The translations under genes and the position numbers were made by a program. This document shows positions 26,238 through 35,490 of a DNA stretch of 64,000 bases, in pieces (position 1 is the stretch's first letter; the number at the start of each line of letters is the position of its first letter). The notes beneath the pieces are model-generated. The model was not told the origin of the DNA, made no database searches, and saw only the letters and a program-made list of their open reading frames with translations. Location of the stretch: contig NZ_JAFLRH010000040.1 of NCBI RefSeq assembly GCF_017310645.1, positions 124,001 to 188,000 of the forward strand, written 5' to 3'. This stretch comes from Paradesulfitobacterium ferrireducens (GTDB lineage: Bacteria; Bacillota; Desulfitobacteriia; Desulfitobacteriales; Desulfitobacteriaceae).

Positions 26238-27731
26238 ATGAGTGAGAATGCAGGGACGGTAGTTTTTCAAATGATTTTTGCCATTGTTTTATTCATTGTA
26301 CTAACTATAGTGATTAATGCAGTGGTTTCTAGAATGAAAGTTGTTAAGGATATCGAAAGTTATTTAGTATCTGGGCGCATGTTACCATGGCCTTTGACCA
26401 CGGCAATTTTAGTGTCAGCCTGGATATTCACTTCCTCTACCATGGGTGCGGCTGAATCTAGTCTTAGTTTTGGTGCGAGTGGTTTATGGATGTATTCGAT
26501 GTACGGTTTATCCTTGTTGGCTGTCGGCCTAATTATTCCCCGTTTTAAGAAGATCAGTGACAGATTGAATATTGACAGCCTTACGGATTTTATAAAAAAT
26601 CGCTACAATGACAAAAATTATTGGCTTTTTCTACTAATTATTTGGATAGGGTCATATCTTACACTTTTATTTAATGTTAGTGGGGCTGGATTTGTGATCA
26701 GTGGTCTTAGCGGTGGAGTTGTTCCATATTGGGTAGGCCCTGCTGCCTTAGGGATAATTACGATGATTTATCTCGTAAGGGGTGGACTATGGAGTACGGC
26801 TTTGGCTTCCTGGATATTCGCGCTTATTGCCAGTATAGGTGTCGTAGCAAATATCCCGTTTATTGTCGACGGTGCCGGAGGAACTTCAGCAATTCTTCAA
26901 TATGCAAGCGCGTCTGCACAGAAGTTAGCAAAGCCTGAAGTATTAAGTCTATGGAACCCTGAAGGAGCAAAAGTATTTCTCTTAGCAACAATACTCTATG
27001 GTTTTTCCGGTTGGGCTGTACAAGAATGGTACCAACCAGGGATTGCCAGCCAACCGAAAAAAATAAGAAGAGCTTACATGTTTGCGTTTTTTTGGGTAAT
27101 TTTAATTACTTCCTTGTCAGGAGCAATGGGCTTTATAGGTTTTGCCTTGGTTAATTCCGGACAAATTAGCGCACCGGCTACTAGCAGTGAGATATATCCT
27201 TATTTAACAGCACTATATTCCCCAAAAATAATTCAATTGTTAATGATGTTCATGGTTTTTGCGGCAGGCAGCGGAACAGTTGCAGTAACAGCATTGGCTC
27301 AATCGACAATGCTAAAAGGAGCCTACGATCTCTTACGCGAACGCAATCAAACGAAGGCAATTGATAACCAAATCGTATTATCAAGATTAAAGTATTACAT
27401 CGTGGTTGCTATTCTAGTCGCCATTATTTTCAGTGCGGTCATTAAACCTTCAGTATTGTTTATGGTGCTTTTAGCTTGTGCAGTCTACGCACCGTTAGGG
27501 ATACCTATGATGCTGACAATCTTTTGGAAAGGCGTTAACCGCCAAGGCTTATTCTGGGCCGTTTTAATTGGCGAAATTGTGACAATATATCTTTTCTTTG
27601 CTGAATCGCCGGGGATAGCCACTCTAGCAGGGACTATCATCGGTACGGTCATTACGGTTTTGTGGTCTGTAATAGCTCCCGCAAAATCCGAACAAACACA
27701 GATATTTCTAGATCAACAGATCCAAGGTTGA
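26238..27731 (+). CDS. sodium:solute symporter (SSS family)
   Basis: 497 residues with about 13 hydrophobic helices. Family features include the N-terminal SYLVSGRMLPWPLTTAILVS, a sodium-site-like region STMGAAESSLSFGASGLW, and YGFSGWAVQEWYQPGIAS in the middle. It should import the substrate of this catabolic block using the sodium gradient. GAGGAGG precedes the ATG. A 37-residue single-helix protein is encoded 90 bases downstream and may be an accessory subunit. Confidence 0.9.
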   Translation: MSENAGTVVFQMIFAIVLFIVLTIVINAVVSRMKVVKDIESYLVSGRMLPWPLTTAILVSAWIFTSSTMGAAESSLSFGASGLWMYSMYGLSLLAVGLIIPRFKKISDRLNIDSLTDFIKNRYNDKNYWLFLLIIWIGSYLTLLFNVSGAGFVISGLSGGVVPYWVGPAALGIITMIYLVRGGLWSTALASWIFALIASIGVVANIPFIVDGAGGTSAILQYASASAQKLAKPEVLSLWNPEGAKVFLLATILYGFSGWAVQEWYQPGIASQPKKIRRAYMFAFFWVILITSLSGAMGFIGFALVNSGQISAPATSSEIYPYLTALYSPKIIQLLMMFMVFAAGSGTVAVTALAQSTMLKGAYDLLRERNQTKAIDNQIVLSRLKYYIVVAILVAIIFSAVIKPSVLFMVLLACAVYAPLGIPMMLTIFWKGVNRQGLFWAVLIGEIVTIYLFFAESPGIATLAGTIIGTVITVLWSVIAPAKSEQTQIFLDQQIQG

Positions 27732-27821
27732 CCTAACAATTAAAGAACGTCAATTATTGTGAAGGCATCGGGTTAAATAATTTTAATTAAGTGGGTTTTG
27801 AACCCAGGAGGAGGAGTTAGC

Positions 27822-27935
27822 ATGTTAAGTGAAGGATTATTTAGTTTTTGGATTTGGGGGAGCTTTACTGGAGTAATTGTACTCCTCGTTTGGAGTTTAG
27901 TTCATGTCCCAGTTTCGTTAAAAAGAATGAAATAG
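27822..27935 (+). CDS. 37-residue single-helix membrane protein, possible symporter accessory subunit
   Basis: ATG 27822 follows a very strong ribosome site (AGGAGGAGG, 27807-27815), and the frame runs 37 codons to TAG. The product starts MLSEGLFSFWIWG, has one hydrophobic helix (about residues 8-28) and ends in a basic tail (SLKRMK), predicting a cytoplasmic C-terminus. Small one-helix companions are known for several SSS and related transporters. The position right after the symporter suggests this role, but homology was not tested. Confidence 0.65.
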   Translation: MLSEGLFSFWIWGSFTGVIVLLVWSLVHVPVSLKRMK

Positions 27936-28029
27936 GCAAATTAATTAGACTGGAACTTTCAAAAGGTAAATCTAAAAAAAAGTACTGTTTGCCAGGTTAA
28001 TAATGCAAATAAAGTAAGGAGAGGTTAAA

Positions 28030-29964
28030 ATGCACACAGCAAAGATATTCCAACCAATTCAGGTGGGGTCAATGACCGTGAGAAACAGGATAGTTATGCC
28101 TCCTATGAGTACTCGGTTATCCAATACCGATGGATCAGTTACGCCACGGTTACTAGACTACTACGAAACCAGAGCAAAAGGTGGAGTTGGGGCAATAATA
28201 GTAGAGTATAGCTATATAGACGAAGAAGCAAGTAAAGCAGCGGTTTGTCAGTTAGGTGTATATAGTGATAATTTGTTACCTGGTCTAAGTGAATTGGCTG
28301 AAGTCATAAAATTTCACGGTGCAAAAGCCTTAATGCAGTTATGTCATGGAGGTGGTCAATCTCCGAGCTATCTCATTAAACAATCTCCTTTGGCTCCCTC
28401 CGCGATTCCATCGAAATCCGGGGAATTTGCCAAGGAGTTGAACATTCAACAAATTAAAAAAATTGTTAACTCTTTTGGAGAAGCCGCCTTACGTGTCAAA
28501 AAGGCAGGTTTTGACGGAGTGGAAATCCATGGAGCCCATGGGTATTTGATTAACCAGTTTTTGTCTCCGCGGTTCAATAAAAGAACTGACGCCTATGGAC
28601 CAAATTTTAATGCCAGGGTAAGATTTCCCCTGGAGATTGTCCACGAGATTAGGAAAAAGGTAGGCAAGAAATTTACGGTTGGGTTTCGGCTGAATGTTGA
28701 TGACTACCTGGTTGATGGGATTACGCTGGAAGAAAGCAAACAATTCGTTAAAATGCTCGAAGAAGCAGGAATTGATTACATCCATGCTTCAGCGGGCACC
28801 TATGAATCCCACCAGTTCATGATTTCGCCTTCTTACCTAAAACGGGGCCATCTAGCCGATTTGGCCAGGGAAATGAAGCAAGTTGTCAGCATTCCGGTTA
28901 TTTCAGTGGGGGGTATTAACCACGAAGTTGGGCCACAAATCATTGAGAACGGAGATGCAAACTTAGTAGCCATGGGAAGGGCCTTAGTGGCTGATCCGGA
29001 TTTGCCCAATAAACTGAAAGACGGCCGACTGGAAGAAGTTCGTCCTTGCATTCGGTGTAACGACGGCTGCATTGGACGGTTCTTTCAGGGCAAGACCATG
29101 CGTTGCGCCACCAATCCGGCAACCGGCAGGGAAAGCAGTTTTTCAATGGATCCAGCTCGCGAAAGTAAAAAGATTGTTATTGTTGGCGCCGGTGTGGCAG
29201 GGATGGAATTTGCCAGAATCGCCAAGCAAAAGGGACATGAGGTCGCTATTTTTGAGAGGAACAGCAATGTAGGTGGAAATGCCGCCATTGCTGCCGTACC
29301 TAAGTTCAAGCAAGATGTGAAGAATTTGATTGCTTGGTACAAACACCAAATACAATCATTAAATATTGACCTTAGGCTCTCACAAGATGCCAGGCTGGGG
29401 GATATTCAGAGGTTGGAGCCGGATATTCTGGTTTTGGCCACTGGTTCGGAGCATTTTATTCCGAAGATTCAGAAGATAAATAGTCGAAAGGTTGTTACCG
29501 CCTCCGATGTCCTTACCGGCAAGGCGAAAGCCAAAGGAAAGGTGGCCATTATAGGCGGCGGTCTCGTTGGCGTTGAAACCGCACTGTACTTAGCTAAGGA
29601 AGAACCTGGCTCGATACAAGGGATAACAATTTTGGAGATGATGGAGGAAATAGCCTTCGATGTAGTCAGTGTTAACAAACTTGAAATAAAAAGGCAAATC
29701 AAAGAAGAAGATATCAAAATAATTACCTCTGCAAAAGTAACGAGCATTACCGAAAGTGGCTTGGAATACTCCGATGAAGATCAAAAGACCATTGCAGTTG
29801 ATGCCGACGCAATCATTTTAGCAGTAGGGTTTGTGGCAAGGGAAGGCCTTGCTGCAGATTTTAGAGACGCTGCGCCTGCAGTATATGTTATTGGGGATAG
29901 CAAAAAACCTGGCAAAATAATTGACGCCATTAATGAGGCAGCAGAATTGGCAATCAATCTGTAG
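28030..29964 (+). CDS. old-yellow-enzyme family NAD(P)H:flavin oxidoreductase (2,4-dienoyl-CoA/enoate reductase-like)
   Basis: 644 residues, the length of multidomain family members. The N-terminal FMN TIM barrel (residues 1-360) includes GVEIHGAHGYLINQFLSP with the active-site His pair and NKRTDAYGPN. It is followed by the [4Fe-4S] ligands CIRCNDGCIG and MRCATNP. The C-terminal half has the FAD motif IVIVGAGVAGMEFARI and the NAD(P)H motif VAIIGGGLVGVETALYL. Such enzymes reduce activated C=C bonds, for example in enoates or partly reduced heterocycles. It may supply a ring-reduction step in this gene block; this is inference. Confidence 0.9.
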   Translation: MHTAKIFQPIQVGSMTVRNRIVMPPMSTRLSNTDGSVTPRLLDYYETRAKGGVGAIIVEYSYIDEEASKAAVCQLGVYSDNLLPGLSELAEVIKFHGAKALMQLCHGGGQSPSYLIKQSPLAPSAIPSKSGEFAKELNIQQIKKIVNSFGEAALRVKKAGFDGVEIHGAHGYLINQFLSPRFNKRTDAYGPNFNARVRFPLEIVHEIRKKVGKKFTVGFRLNVDDYLVDGITLEESKQFVKMLEEAGIDYIHASAGTYESHQFMISPSYLKRGHLADLAREMKQVVSIPVISVGGINHEVGPQIIENGDANLVAMGRALVADPDLPNKLKDGRLEEVRPCIRCNDGCIGRFFQGKTMRCATNPATGRESSFSMDPARESKKIVIVGAGVAGMEFARIAKQKGHEVAIFERNSNVGGNAAIAAVPKFKQDVKNLIAWYKHQIQSLNIDLRLSQDARLGDIQRLEPDILVLATGSEHFIPKIQKINSRKVVTASDVLTGKAKAKGKVAIIGGGLVGVETALYLAKEEPGSIQGITILEMMEEIAFDVVSVNKLEIKRQIKEEDIKIITSAKVTSITESGLEYSDEDQKTIAVDADAIILAVGFVAREGLAADFRDAAPAVYVIGDSKKPGKIIDAINEAAELAINL

Positions 29965-30090
29965 ATGCGAGCAGAGTTTCGCGAGTAGGAGGTGAGAATG
30001 ATCAGGTAAGTAAACATTAAAGTCTTGGGTCATCGGACTCGGCGAATGCTGAGAGCCTATCAGTAAATCTAAAGGAGGGTATATAAAAAT

Positions 30091-30579
30091 ATGGAGGCTG
30101 TATCAAGCAAAATTGTTAACATACTTGTTAATGGCAACAATTATGAGGTGACTGTTGCTTCTAATGACACACTATTAACTGTTTTAAGGGATAAACTTGG
30201 TCTTACTGGAACCAAGTTTGGATGCGGTAACGGAGAATGCGGGGCATGTACTGTGCTGATTGATGGGGAGGCTGTAAATTCCTGTTTAGTGCTGGCACTA
30301 AACTGTGAAGGTAAGGAAATTCAAACAATAGAGGGGTTAGCAAGTAGTAATGGTGATTTACACCCTATTCAACAAGCTTTTGTCGATAATTTTGCGATTC
30401 AGTGTGGATTTTGCACTCCTGGTATAATTATGTCTACTAAGTCTTTACTTGAAAAAAATCAAAATCCTACTGAATATGAAATAAGGGAAGCTGTCAATGG
30501 CAATATTTGCCGGTGTACTGGGTATGAAAACATTGTTAAAGCTGTCTCGGCTGCTGCAGAGACTTTAAGGGGGAAATAA
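30091..30579 (+). CDS. molybdenum hydroxylase [2Fe-2S] subunit (system 2)
   Basis: 162 residues with GCGNGECGACTVLIDG and QCGFCTPGIIMSTKSLL plus GNICRCTGY, the two [2Fe-2S] sites of the small subunit. It begins the second molybdenum hydroxylase gene set (FeS, Mo, FAD). The large subunit ATG is 1 base past its stop, so the two are tightly coupled. AAAGGAGGG lies upstream. Confidence 0.94.
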   Translation: MEAVSSKIVNILVNGNNYEVTVASNDTLLTVLRDKLGLTGTKFGCGNGECGACTVLIDGEAVNSCLVLALNCEGKEIQTIEGLASSNGDLHPIQQAFVDNFAIQCGFCTPGIIMSTKSLLEKNQNPTEYEIREAVNGNICRCTGYENIVKAVSAAAETLRGK

Positions 30580-30580
30580 G

Positions 30581-32926
30581 ATGGCTGAAAAATTTAGCGT
30601 TATTGGAAAATCAATACCGGCTAAGGAGACAAAAATAAAAGCAACAGGCGAATGCAAATATGTAGATGACCTTCCTACTGATTTACATGTAAAGATTTTA
30701 AGAAGCCCCTACCCCCATGCCATGATAAAAAATATTGATGTAAGTGCAGCGGAAAAATTAGATGGAGTTGAGGCGGTAATAACCTACAAAGACGTGCCGA
30801 ATAGGTTAATGCCAAGGGGCTGTGCCAGGGCATTATATATTCTCGATCCTCACCTCCGACATGTGGGAGATGAAGTAGCTGCCGTAGCGGCAATAAGTGA
30901 ATCTATAGCTGAAGACGCCTTGACTTTAATTAAGGTCGATTATGAAGTCTTACCAGCTGTATTTGATCCAGAAGAAGCGGCTAAACCTGATGCGCCGAAA
31001 ATTTACCCTGAAGGTAATGTTTACGGACCGCAATACGAGCCCCTGCATGAAAAGGGAATAAATGCACCTACTTTATTGGAATGGGGAGATATTAATAAGG
31101 GATTTAGTGAAGCTGATGTAATTGTGGAAGATACTTTCGAAGTTGGCCCTCAGATACACGCGGCTGTAGAGCCACACATATGTATAACAAGCTGGGTTGG
31201 GGATGAATTGACCGTTTGGACTGCAAATCAGGTTCCCTATGAGGTGCGTGAAGGGTTGGCTTATGTTTTTGAAATGCCTGAAAGCAAAGTAAGAGTTCTC
31301 TCACCATTCATAGGAGGGGGCTTCGGCGGTAAATATTTAAATAGATATCATGCAATTTGTGCTCTCTTATCGAAACAGTCCGGTGGGAAGAAAACAAAAA
31401 TAAGATTTACCAGGGAAGAAGAGCAGACCAATAGTAAGCGCTTTCTCTCAAAACAGTACATTAAGATAGGCGCCAAGAAAGATGGAACACTTACAGCCAT
31501 ATATTTTAAAGGGTATGCGGATCTTGGAGGGTATGGAAACTTTTTTGGAAATTCCGGTTTTTGGGGGGAATATCCGGCAGCTGCCTATAAAGTAAATAAC
31601 AGTAGATTCGAAGGATGGGATGTCCATACTAATCATTTTACTAGTCAGCCAATGCGTAGCGTTCAGGTGCCGGCAACAGTTTTTAGTGTGGAATCAGTCA
31701 TAGATCAGGTTGCAAAAAAATTAAACATGGATCCTACAGAGTTTAGATTAATGAATATGCCACAAACTGGGGATGTCATGCCGCCACTACCATATACCGC
31801 TAATACGGTTGGGTATCCAAGGGCTGAGTTAGAGGGCTATCCTTCCAAAAAACTAATGAAGTTAGTTAAAGACGAATTAGGATGGGATAAAAAATGGAAA
31901 GGTTGGGGAAGACCGGTAGAAGAAAATGGGACCAAAAAAAGAGGCATAGGGATAGTATACTCTGGATATGAAGGTGGCTTTTGCCATGACGGCTTTATGA
32001 GCATGGCAGCATCTATGAATAAAGATGGGTCTATTAATATTATGGCGGGTACCCAGGATCTTGGGAATTCCAGCAATATGACGATGTGTCAATTAGCGGC
32101 TGAATTTATGGGGATCCCACTGGAAGATGTAAATATATTTACCGGGGATACAAGCATCGGCCAGTATGATTATTTTGGAGCCAGAGCAAGTAGAGAGTTA
32201 ACGACTGGGGGGCATCTCCTTCTGAAGGCTCTCGAAGAGATAAAACAGAAAGTTCGTATAATTGCAGCCCCCAGGCTCGGGGTGAAGCCCGAAGAGGTTG
32301 AAATAAAAGGGAAAATGGCATATGTACGGACAAAAGCCGAGACGGATGCCTTAAAAGAGGCTATACCGTTTGCAGAACTTATTACTTCATCAATAACGGC
32401 TGGAGCTTCCGGAGAGCCGGGCAGTGTTTTCCCCGAGACAGCGCCAGGTAAAAAAGTAAGAAACTCTATGGTTGCCGGCATTGAAGTTGAAGTAGATACT
32501 GAAACAGGCGAAGTTAAACTGCTAAATATGGTAACGGCAAATTGCCCCGGCAAAGCAATTAATCCCGAGGTAGTAAAAGGGCAATATCAAGGAGCAACTA
32601 TAATGTCTTTGGGTTATGCTTTGTGGGAGGACTTTGTTTATGATGAAAATAAGCGCGCCTACCTTACTGACAGTTTTACTGATTACAGAGTTCCTAGGGC
32701 GCAAGACGTACCTCCTTTAAAAACGATCGTTCTCGAAGAAACACCAGACCGTCCCCCTCATGAAGGTACGCCATACGGGGCGCAAGGAGTCGGCGAACTT
32801 GGTTGTTGGTCGGGGCCGGCAGTTGTTGCTAGTGCAATTTACAACGCTCTCGGTAAGAGAATGCAAAAATCTCCCATGACCGCAGAGAAAGTATTAGAAC
32901 TAATTAAAGAGGGGGAAAACAAATGA
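30581..32926 (+). CDS. molybdenum hydroxylase large subunit (system 2), divergent active-site loop
   Basis: 781 residues. Molybdopterin segments include SPFIGGGFGGKYLNRY, GTQDLGNSSNMTMCQLAAEF and GAQGVGELGCWSGPAV with the catalytic Glu. The substrate loop reads TSQPMRSVQVPATVFSVES instead of the AFRGFG type in system 1. The two enzymes are therefore unlikely to share a substrate, although both could act in one pathway. It overlaps the FAD subunit gene by 4 bases. Confidence 0.9.
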   Translation: MAEKFSVIGKSIPAKETKIKATGECKYVDDLPTDLHVKILRSPYPHAMIKNIDVSAAEKLDGVEAVITYKDVPNRLMPRGCARALYILDPHLRHVGDEVAAVAAISESIAEDALTLIKVDYEVLPAVFDPEEAAKPDAPKIYPEGNVYGPQYEPLHEKGINAPTLLEWGDINKGFSEADVIVEDTFEVGPQIHAAVEPHICITSWVGDELTVWTANQVPYEVREGLAYVFEMPESKVRVLSPFIGGGFGGKYLNRYHAICALLSKQSGGKKTKIRFTREEEQTNSKRFLSKQYIKIGAKKDGTLTAIYFKGYADLGGYGNFFGNSGFWGEYPAAAYKVNNSRFEGWDVHTNHFTSQPMRSVQVPATVFSVESVIDQVAKKLNMDPTEFRLMNMPQTGDVMPPLPYTANTVGYPRAELEGYPSKKLMKLVKDELGWDKKWKGWGRPVEENGTKKRGIGIVYSGYEGGFCHDGFMSMAASMNKDGSINIMAGTQDLGNSSNMTMCQLAAEFMGIPLEDVNIFTGDTSIGQYDYFGARASRELTTGGHLLLKALEEIKQKVRIIAAPRLGVKPEEVEIKGKMAYVRTKAETDALKEAIPFAELITSSITAGASGEPGSVFPETAPGKKVRNSMVAGIEVEVDTETGEVKLLNMVTANCPGKAINPEVVKGQYQGATIMSLGYALWEDFVYDENKRAYLTDSFTDYRVPRAQDVPPLKTIVLEETPDRPPHEGTPYGAQGVGELGCWSGPAVVASAIYNALGKRMQKSPMTAEKVLELIKEGENK

Positions 32927-33810
32927 GTTACCCGCATGTAATAACTAAAACCATTAAAGAATTTAAGCTGATATCTCCGACAACTATAGAGGAAGCACTT
33001 TATGCACTAAATGAATATAAAACCGACACCCGAATAATAGCGGGTGGCACTGATCTGGTTCCCCTAATGAAACATAGAGCAGTCACCCCTAAGTATGTAG
33101 TAAGTATTGAAAAATTAAAAGAACTTGATTACGTTAGGTTAGTAGGGGATCAGTTAAGAATTGGTGCGTTAACCAAGATAAATACAATAAAGAATTCAGA
33201 TGTGATTATGAAGAACTGCTATTCTCTATATGAAGCATCCTTGGTATTCGCCACACCACAAATTAGAAACGTAGCAACTATTGGCGGTAACATTTGCAGG
33301 AGTTCTCCAAGCGCTGATACAGTTCCATCCTTGTTAGTATTTAATGCTCAAGTAAAACTGGTTAATCAAAAAGGAGAAAGAATAATTCCTCTGGAACAGT
33401 TTTTTACCGGCCCTGGATTAAATGTGGCTGATTCGGACCTGTTAACAGAAATAATTATTCCAATAGAAAAAGGGGAATATGGAACAGCGTTCCATAAAAT
33501 AAGCAGAAATACTAGCGACTTAGCTAAAGTAAATTGTGCTGTAAAAGTGTCGATATCCCATGAGAAATTTTCTGATGTAAAAGTTGCGCTTGGCGCAGTG
33601 TCAGATAGACCAATAAGGGCAAAGAATGTCGAAAAATTACTGATAGATAAAAAAATTAATGCTGAAAATATCGAAAAGGCTTCGGAGATGGTTATTAATG
33701 ACATTAATCCAATAACTGATGTGAGATCAACCGAAATTTACCGGAAAGAGATTAGCAAAGTTTTGGTTAAGAGGATGCTCAATTTGGCGGTGGAGAGGGC
33801 CCAAAAGTAA
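32923..33810 (+). CDS. molybdenum hydroxylase FAD-binding subunit (system 2)
   Basis: 295 residues. FAD motifs are AGGTDLVPLMKHRAV and TIGGNICRSSPSADTVPSL. The C-terminal CoxM-type domain includes RPIRAKNVEKLL. It is the third gene of the second hydroxylase set, and its ATG overlaps the large subunit stop (ATGA). A long perfect hairpin follows before the maturation genes. Confidence 0.92.
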   Translation: MSYPHVITKTIKEFKLISPTTIEEALYALNEYKTDTRIIAGGTDLVPLMKHRAVTPKYVVSIEKLKELDYVRLVGDQLRIGALTKINTIKNSDVIMKNCYSLYEASLVFATPQIRNVATIGGNICRSSPSADTVPSLLVFNAQVKLVNQKGERIIPLEQFFTGPGLNVADSDLLTEIIIPIEKGEYGTAFHKISRNTSDLAKVNCAVKVSISHEKFSDVKVALGAVSDRPIRAKNVEKLLIDKKINAENIEKASEMVINDINPITDVRSTEIYRKEISKVLVKRMLNLAVERAQK

Positions 33811-33851
33811 TGCATTATTAAACCGTATGACTCAATTTGATTTATGCCTAT

Positions 33852-33888
33852 CGAGTAGGTGTATGACGTGGGTCATACACCTACCTCG
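33852..33888 (+). promoter_or_regulatory. long perfect hairpin between hydroxylase and maturation genes
   Basis: GTAGGTGTATGAC (33855-33867) and GTCATACACCTAC (33872-33884) form a 13-bp perfect stem with a GTGG loop. CGAG and CTCG extend it, with one bulged C. There is no T-run after it, so it is not a classic terminator. It may be an mRNA end or stability element, or an operator. Confidence 0.5.
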
Positions 33889-33914
33889 AAAGGGTTTCAT
33901 TGGAGAGGTGCTAA

Positions 33915-34724
33915 ATGCCAAGGGACGAACTTGTTATCGTTAGAGGCGCCGGCGAAATGGCTACGGGGGTGGCTCATAGACTTTTTCGCTGCGGATATTC
34001 CGTGATAATGACAGAACTAGCCACTCCTACAGTGATAAGACGCCAAGTCTCATTTGCGGAAGCAGTTTATGAAACCAAGCATAGCGTCGAGGGAGTAACA
34101 GCATGCCTTGCCCAGACTGCCCGCGATGCTGTAGCTGCAGCCAGGAGCGGATTAGTGGCTGTTGTTGTCGATCCTCAGGGGGCAATAGTAGATGAGCTCG
34201 CTTCTGTGGTCTTTATTGATGCCACTTTGGCCAAAAAGAATCTAGGAACTAAAATTGCAGATGCAGCCTTGGTCATTGGTTTAGGACCTGGCTTCACAGC
34301 CGGTGTAGATGTCCATGCTGTGGTGGAGACCCAACGTGGCCATTACCTTGGCAGGGTTATCACGCAGGGGCAAGCTGCACCCGATACGGGAATACCCGGT
34401 GACATCGGCGGATACAGAGAGGAACGGGTTCTGCGGGCGCCGGTGGGCGGGGTGTTTAAGACGCTCAAAGAAATTGGCTGCCAGGTTAACCCTGGTGAAC
34501 CTATAGCAAAAGTTGGCTCAGATTTAATAAGGGCTGGAATAGGGGGAGTAATCCGTGGGTTATTACGAGGGGGACTGACGGTGTTCCCTGGGATGAAAGT
34601 CGGAGATATCGATCCACGTGGGGATAGGGAGTATTGTTTTACCATTTCGGACAAGGCCAGGGCTGTTGCTGGCGGTGTTCTTGAGGCAATTCTATTTTTA
34701 CAGCGGGGTGGGAGACATGCTTGA
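33915..34724 (+). CDS. EF2563/YqeB-family molybdenum hydroxylase maturation protein
   Basis: 269 residues. The start has a Rossmann-like motif, VIVRGAGEMATGVAHRLFR, followed by FAEAVYETKHSVEGV; the second half has GPGFTAGVDVHAVVETQRG. It matches the EF2563 family named for selenium-dependent molybdenum hydroxylase systems. By family knowledge, this hints that one of the hydroxylases here may need a labile selenium ligand. The gene overlaps the XdhC-like start by 8 bases, supporting a joint role in cofactor maturation. Confidence 0.82.
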   Translation: MPRDELVIVRGAGEMATGVAHRLFRCGYSVIMTELATPTVIRRQVSFAEAVYETKHSVEGVTACLAQTARDAVAAARSGLVAVVVDPQGAIVDELASVVFIDATLAKKNLGTKIADAALVIGLGPGFTAGVDVHAVVETQRGHYLGRVITQGQAAPDTGIPGDIGGYREERVLRAPVGGVFKTLKEIGCQVNPGEPIAKVGSDLIRAGIGGVIRGLLRGGLTVFPGMKVGDIDPRGDREYCFTISDKARAVAGGVLEAILFLQRGGRHA

Positions 34725-35484
34725 TCTATTTAAACATATGCTAAGTACATTTGATCGAGGAGAAACTCAAGCCCTGGTTACTACTATTAATGCAAGTCCA
34801 GGGTTTAAAGATATGATTGGGGAAAAATGGGTGATTAATACAAATGATGGATCAATAGAGGGTGGGGACTACGCTCGTTCCGTAGTATTAGAGGCAGCTT
34901 GGGAGAGCCTTGAAATAGGCGAACCCCAAACAATTATTAAAGATCTTGGAAATAATGAGTGGTTGGAACTTTTCATCGAGCCATTGTCCCCTCCCTCAGA
35001 ACTTCTAATTCTTGGCGGTGGACACATTGCTAAGCCTCTGGTGGTGTTGGGGAAACTTGCTGGTTTTTTTGTAACTGTTGTTGATGATCGCCCTAGTTTT
35101 GCTAACTCAAATCGTTTTCCTGAGGCGGATGAAGTTATTTGTTTAGATTTTGAGTCTACCATAAATAGAAAAAAGATTGGACCTAATACATATGTTGTAA
35201 TCGTTACCCGTGGACATCGATATGATAGCGAATGTCTTAAATTATGTGTTGGACGGCCCGCAGCCTATATTGGGATGATTGGAAGTAAAAGAAGAATAAA
35301 AATCGTGTTGGAAAGTTTGCAAGACGCTAATCCCGAAGAAAAATTACCGCGTATATATGCACCTATCGGGTTAGATATCGGGGCCCGTACACCGGAAGAG
35401 ATTGCTATAAGTATCATGGCAGAGGTGATCATGGTTCGCCGGAGGGGGAACGGAACCTCGCTAAGTATACTAAGGGAAGGGTGA
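34717..35484 (+). CDS. XdhC/CoxI-family maturation protein (C-terminal Rossmann type)
   Basis: 255 residues from ATG 34717, after GGGGTGGGAG; a longer frame from 34618 overlaps the preceding gene and lacks support. The XdhC C-terminal domain is clear: ELLILGGGHIAKPLVVLGKL and later YIGMIGSKRRI. The first 90 residues are only weakly like the XdhC N-terminal domain. XdhC proteins bind the molybdenum cofactor and sulfurate it before insertion. The following gene encodes the missing typical N-terminal domain. Confidence 0.85.
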   Translation: MLDLFKHMLSTFDRGETQALVTTINASPGFKDMIGEKWVINTNDGSIEGGDYARSVVLEAAWESLEIGEPQTIIKDLGNNEWLELFIEPLSPPSELLILGGGHIAKPLVVLGKLAGFFVTVVDDRPSFANSNRFPEADEVICLDFESTINRKKIGPNTYVVIVTRGHRYDSECLKLCVGRPAAYIGMIGSKRRIKIVLESLQDANPEEKLPRIYAPIGLDIGARTPEEIAISIMAEVIMVRRRGNGTSLSILREG

Positions 35485-35490
35485 TTAAAC

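Noticed and set aside
29998..30009. Micro-ORF (ATG plus two codons) after AGGAGGTGA, upstream of the second hydroxylase operon
   Set aside because: Three codons only; more likely a chance ATG near a ribosome-like sequence, with no sign of a leader-peptide mechanism.
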